Assembly (NCBI GenBank): GCA_938084555.1 | Contig: CALKFR010000022.1 | Span: 1-41,715 of the forward strand | Length of the DNA: 41,715 nucleotides | Direction: 5' to 3' | Source of the DNA: an uncultured Flavobacteriaceae bacterium | GTDB taxonomy: Bacteria; Bacteroidota; Bacteroidia; Flavobacteriales; Flavobacteriaceae | Part shown: positions 36,392-41,715 of the stretch, one piece after another | Layout: each line of letters begins with the position of its first letter | How positions within the stretch are numbered: position 1 is the stretch's first letter | Program-made: the position numbers and the translations under genes | Notes under the pieces: model-generated | Told to the model about the DNA's origin: nothing | Database searches by the model: none | Seen by the model: only the letters and a program-made list of their open reading frames with translations

Positions 36392-36420
36392 AAAGAGTGC
36401 AATATTGCACTCTTTTTTTT
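36392..36420 (+). terminator. Intrinsic terminator of icd
   Basis: AGAGTGCAAT/ATTGCACTCT is a perfect 20-nt palindrome followed by a run of eight Ts. Confidence 0.93.
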
Positions 36421-36487
36421 TAGATTTAATTTATTTCCACCTACTTTTACCAAAGAGTTATAATAAAATCATTTTTTTGACATTGTT

Positions 36488-37297
36488 ATGGGTGATATAA
36501 AAACTACTGAACAGGATTCTAATTACAATCATTTAGAAAAAATGTCTTTATCAGAATTATTGACAAACATTAATAATGAAGATAAAACAGTAGCTTTTGC
36601 AGTTGAAAGAGCAATCCCTCAAATTAAATCTTTAATAGAAAATATAATTGAAAAATTAAATAATGGGGGACGGTTATTTTATATTGGAGCTGGTACAAGT
36701 GGACGATTAGGAATTCTAGATGCCTCTGAATGCCCACCTACTTTTGGAGTACCACATGAGTTGGTAAATGGTTTAATTGCTGGAGGAGATGAAGCTATAA
36801 GAAAAGCAGTTGAATTTGCTGAAGATTCTGAAGTACAAGGTTGGAAAGATTTATTAGAGTATAATATTTCGTCTAGTGATATTGTAGTAGGAATAGCAGC
36901 ATCTGGAACTACTCCTTATGTAATTTCTGCTATAGAAATGTGTAATAAGAATAATATTACTACAGGTGGTATTACTTGTAATAAAAACGCTCCTTTAGGA
37001 CAAACTGCTGTATTTCCAATAGAAATAGTAGTAGGTCCAGAATTTGTAACAGGGAGTTCTAGAATGAAAGCAGGAACAGCTCAGAAAATGGTTTTGAACA
37101 TCATTTCTACTGCAACAATGATTAAATTAGGAAAAATAAAAGGTAATAAAATGGTAGACATGCAATTATCTAATCATAAATTAGTTAATAGGGGTATTAA
37201 TATGTTATGTGAAGAATTATCTATCAAAACATCTGAAGCTAATATGCTATTGGAAAAATATGGGAGCGTTAGAAAAGCAATTGAAAACTATAAATAA
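36488..37297 (+). CDS. murQ: N-acetylmuramic acid 6-phosphate etherase
   Basis: MurQ cleaves the lactyl ether of MurNAc 6-phosphate to give GlcNAc 6-phosphate in cell-wall recycling. The 269-residue protein has the SIS-domain block GRLFYIGAGTSGRLGILDAS near 61-80 and the catalytic Glu81 in SECPPTFGVP. AGGDEAIRKAVEFAEDS and GSSRMKAGTAQKMVLN follow. It is about 30 residues shorter than the E. coli enzyme, mainly at the C-terminus. The stop overlaps the next small membrane gene as TAATG. No other MurNAc catabolic gene (murP, amgK, anmK) is in the window. Confidence 0.95.
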   Translation: MGDIKTTEQDSNYNHLEKMSLSELLTNINNEDKTVAFAVERAIPQIKSLIENIIEKLNNGGRLFYIGAGTSGRLGILDASECPPTFGVPHELVNGLIAGGDEAIRKAVEFAEDSEVQGWKDLLEYNISSSDIVVGIAASGTTPYVISAIEMCNKNNITTGGITCNKNAPLGQTAVFPIEIVVGPEFVTGSSRMKAGTAQKMVLNIISTATMIKLGKIKGNKMVDMQLSNHKLVNRGINMLCEELSIKTSEANMLLEKYGSVRKAIENYK

Positions 37298-37542
37298 TGC
37301 CTATTAATCAAGATTTAGCAGCTAAAGGATTTAGAAAATTATTAATTTTACTAGTATTACTTATAGCTTCACCATTATTATTGACAATTTCTTTCAAAGC
37401 TATAAAAGTTTATGGTGAGGGATATCTTTATTACGTTAGTATCACAGGGATAGTTTTATCCTCAATGCTGACTTTTTTTACACTTTTTTTTGCATTTAAA
37501 ACTTTCAAAACATTGTTAGAAGCACTCTTTTCAGAAAAATAA
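37297..37542 (+). CDS. Small membrane protein, DUF6095-like
   Basis: The 81-residue protein has two transmembrane segments, about residues 14-32 (LLILLVLLIASPLLLTISF) and 43-67, with a short loop (KAIKVYGEGYLYY) between them and a short charged end. I recognise it as a flavobacterial small membrane protein that usually follows murQ, probably DUF6095; no function is known. The start ATG overlaps the murQ stop by one base, so it is translationally coupled. It converges on ettA with an 84-nt gap. Confidence 0.8.
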   Translation: MPINQDLAAKGFRKLLILLVLLIASPLLLTISFKAIKVYGEGYLYYVSITGIVLSSMLTFFTLFFAFKTFKTLLEALFSEK

Positions 37543-37626
37543 TTGAAAGTCAATGTTCCTCTAGGATCATTTTAATAAAAACTACTGCAGTGAAAGAGTG
37601 AGAAGTTTAAACAATCTTATTGATAA

Positions 37627-39318
37627 TTATCGAATCAATTTTTTGTATTTGATTCTTTTTGGCATCAAATCTCCTCCTAATCTTTTCTTTTTATTTTCCT
37701 CATACTCGGAAAATGAACCTTCAAAGAAATAGACTTGACTATCACCTTCAAAAGCTAAAATATGAGTACAAACTCTATCCAAAAACCATCTATCATGACT
37801 AATTACAACAGCACAACCAGCAAAGTTTTCTAATCCTTCTTCTAAAGCTCTTAGTGTATTTACATCAAGGTCATTTGTTGGCTCATCCAACAATAAAACA
37901 TTTCCTTCTTCTTTTAGTGTCATCGCCAGATGTAATCTGTTTCTTTCCCCTCCAGATAATGTGTTAACTGTTTTATTTTGTTCACTTCCAGAAAAATTAA
38001 AACGACTTAGGTAGGCTCTCGAATTTACTTGTTTTCCACCCATCATTATTAAATCTTGTCCATCGGAAAAATTTTCCCAGATAGATTTCCCTGCATCTAT
38101 ATTGGAATGTGTTTGATCTACGTAGGCAATTTTTGCAGTTTCACCAACATTAAAATTTCCTTTATCTGCATTTTCTTCACCCATAATCATTTTAAAAATA
38201 GTGGTTTTACCGGCACCATTTGGACCTATGATTCCTACAATACCTGCCTGTGGCAAATTAAATTCTAAATTTTCATATAATAACTTATCTCCATAAGCTT
38301 TGGAAACACCTGAGGCTTCAATAACATTAGTTCCTAATCTAGGACCGTTTGGTATAAAAATTTCTAATTTCTCTTCCTGCTGTTTTTGATCTTGACTCAT
38401 CAAGCGTTCATAACTTTTTAGACGAGCTTTTTGCTTGGTTTGCCTTCCTTTAGCTCCTTGCCTTACCCACTCCAATTCACGCTCTAAGGTTTTTTGACGT
38501 TTTGAAGCTGTTTTACTTTCTTGTGCCAGTCGTTTGGACTTTTGATCTAACCATGATGAATAATTTCCTTTCCATGGAATTCCTTCACCTCTGTCCAACT
38601 CTAAAATCCAACCTGCTACATTGTCTAAGAAATACCTGTCATGAGTTACTGCTATTACAGTTCCTTTGTATTGAGCTAAGTGATGTTCTAACCAATGAAC
38701 AGATTCTGCATCTAAATGGTTAGTTGGTTCATCTAATAACAAAATTTCAGGTTCTTGTAAAAGTAATCTACACAAGGCAACTCTCCTTTTTTCACCACCA
38801 GAAAGTATACCAATTTTTTTGTCAGAATCTGGGGTTCTAAGAGCATCCATAGCTATCTCTAATTTGGTATCTAATTCCCAAGCATTAGAGGCATCTATTT
38901 TATCTTGTAAATCTGCTTGTTGTGCCATTAGCTTGTCCATTCTATCGGAATCAGAATATACTTCCTCTAAACCAAATAATTCGTTTATTTTATTGTATTC
39001 ATCTAAAATAGCTACTGTCTCTGCAACACCCTCTTTAACTACCTCCATAACTGTTTTCTCTGGATCTAGTTTTGGTTCTTGCTCTAGATAGCCAACTTGA
39101 TAACCTGGAGAAAAAGTAACATCTCCCTGAAAGTTTTTCTCAACTCCAGCTATAATTTTTAAAAGTGTAGACTTTCCTGAACCATTTAATCCAAGTATTC
39201 CAATTTTAGCTCCATAAAAGAAACTTAAGTAAATATTCTTTAAAACTTGTTTGTTTGTACTTTGGTAAGTTTTATTGACTCCAGACATGGAGAAAATAAC
39301 TTTTTTATCATCAGACAT
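37627..39318 (-). CDS. ettA: ABC-F protein EttA (energy-dependent translational throttle)
   Basis: EttA binds the ribosomal E site and gates the first peptide bond depending on ATP level. The 563-residue protein has two ABC domains and no membrane segment. Domain 1: Walker A GLNGSGKS at 43-50, signature LSGGEKRR, Walker B EILLLDEPTNHLD. A basic linker follows (RQGAKGRQTKQKARLKSYERL). Domain 2: Walker A GPNGAGKT, signature LSGGERNR, Walker B NVLLLDEPTNDLD. The arm insertion after the first Walker A and the length fit EttA better than Uup or YbiT. The small membrane gene starts 28 nt upstream on the same strand end to start. Confidence 0.93.
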   Translation of the reverse strand: MSDDKKVIFSMSGVNKTYQSTNKQVLKNIYLSFFYGAKIGILGLNGSGKSTLLKIIAGVEKNFQGDVTFSPGYQVGYLEQEPKLDPEKTVMEVVKEGVAETVAILDEYNKINELFGLEEVYSDSDRMDKLMAQQADLQDKIDASNAWELDTKLEIAMDALRTPDSDKKIGILSGGEKRRVALCRLLLQEPEILLLDEPTNHLDAESVHWLEHHLAQYKGTVIAVTHDRYFLDNVAGWILELDRGEGIPWKGNYSSWLDQKSKRLAQESKTASKRQKTLERELEWVRQGAKGRQTKQKARLKSYERLMSQDQKQQEEKLEIFIPNGPRLGTNVIEASGVSKAYGDKLLYENLEFNLPQAGIVGIIGPNGAGKTTIFKMIMGEENADKGNFNVGETAKIAYVDQTHSNIDAGKSIWENFSDGQDLIMMGGKQVNSRAYLSRFNFSGSEQNKTVNTLSGGERNRLHLAMTLKEEGNVLLLDEPTNDLDVNTLRALEEGLENFAGCAVVISHDRWFLDRVCTHILAFEGDSQVYFFEGSFSEYEENKKKRLGGDLMPKRIKYKKLIR

Positions 39319-39346
39319 TTAATGGTACTTTAAAAATTTAATAAAA

Positions 39347-39523
39347 CTAGACTCTTCCTTTTAATGCATTAAATACCCATGCAATGGCAAAAAAACCAAT
39401 TCCTACTGATGCAAACCCCCAGCCTGCTACATCGTCATATCTAAACGCTCCTAAGCATATCAATGCTAAACCTACAACTATCATGATGATTGTGGCCCAT
39501 GCTAAAACTCCATTTTTATCCAT
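39347..39523 (-). CDS. Small membrane protein, CAL67264 family
   Basis: A 58-codon frame encodes a protein starting MDKNGVLAWATIIMIVVG and ending FAIAWVFNALKGRV. Two transmembrane segments, about residues 6-25 and 35-52, flank the conserved FRYDDVAGWGFAS turn. I recognise it as the small CAL67264 membrane family of Flavobacteriaceae; function unknown. The ATG is at 39521-39523. It ends 28 nt before the start of ettA on the same strand, so both may share a transcript. A 10-bp hairpin lies just upstream (39540-39564). Confidence 0.88.
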   Translation of the reverse strand: MDKNGVLAWATIIMIVVGLALICLGAFRYDDVAGWGFASVGIGFFAIAWVFNALKGRV

Positions 39524-39539
39524 TGGTATTAATTTAAGT

Positions 39540-39564
39540 TACTAAAATTATGAAAATTTTAGTA
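39540..39564. other. Perfect 10-bp hairpin upstream of the small membrane gene
   Basis: TACTAAAATT and AATTTTAGTA pair across a 5-nt loop. On the minus strand no T-run follows, so it is a poor terminator and may be a leader hairpin. A further 14-nt palindrome, AAATGTCGACATTT, is at 39580-39593. Confidence 0.5.
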
Positions 39565-39678
39565 GTTGGTTAGAAAAACAAATGTCGACATTTTTTTGAA
39601 GTTATACTATTCAAGAAATGGTATTTTGTTCTATTGGAAATTTGTAGGATAGATCATTAAAAAAATAATTTCACAAAA

Positions 39679-41712
<2,034 letters not shown>

Positions 41713-41715
41713 TTA

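Overview
The window is a stretch of core chromosome from a low-GC member of the Bacteroidota, almost certainly a marine-type Flavobacteriaceae. Three things point there: the gene content (porD of type IX secretion, a long-form GAPDH, monomeric NADP isocitrate dehydrogenase, a 58-residue membrane protein typical of the family), the -7 promoter motif TAnnTTTG in front of many genes, and the near absence of Shine-Dalgarno sequences. I see no insertion sequence, prophage, CRISPR array, rRNA or tRNA.

Layout. 1-716 is a fabI fragment running off the left edge. 832-8345 is a minus-strand block bamD, rpoZ, coaBC, porD, penicillin-acylase lipoprotein, recN, in transcription order. 8551-10579 (minus) holds dapA and ferritin plus a hypothetical gene; 10644-12334 (plus) is a two-gene periplasmic 5'-nucleotidase. 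12372-17419 (minus) holds ligA, gapdh and an HtrA protease. 17555-20721 (plus) holds dapF, an acetyltransferase, mltG and a lysozyme-like gene. 20722-23335 (minus) is dnaA, a low-molecular-weight phosphatase and an RsmI-like methylase. 23505-23903 is a plus-strand thioesterase whose end overlaps the minus operon ribD, HAD, DMT transporter, YigZ (23892-27003). 27041-32948 (plus) holds an acetyltransferase, prmC, an FAD oxidoreductase, a methyltransferase, trmD and a membrane glycosyltransferase. rplS, a structured RNA, icd, murQ and a small membrane protein follow on plus. The window closes on minus with ettA, a small membrane protein and a FadH-type 2,4-dienoyl-CoA reductase.

The genes are mostly housekeeping: envelope biogenesis (bamD, porD, mltG, murQ, degP), translation (rplS, trmD, prmC, ettA), lysine and diaminopimelate synthesis (dapA, dapF), cofactors (coaBC, ribD), DNA maintenance (dnaA, ligA, recN) and central carbon metabolism (gapdh, icd).

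The most unusual object is not a protein. Between rplS and icd (about 33561-33985) lies a roughly 425-nt transcription unit with a consensus promoter (TTTG, 19 bp, TATATTTG), an intrinsic terminator, a helix joining its two ends and four hairpins capped by GAAA tetraloops, and no open reading frame. I could not match it to RNase P RNA, tmRNA, SRP RNA or 6S RNA. Other points are four genes whose ATG sits 4-6 nt after the -7 box, suggesting leaderless mRNAs; a lysozyme-like gene with no ordinary start codon after its promoter; and two convergent genes that share a 12-nt palindrome as their last four codons.
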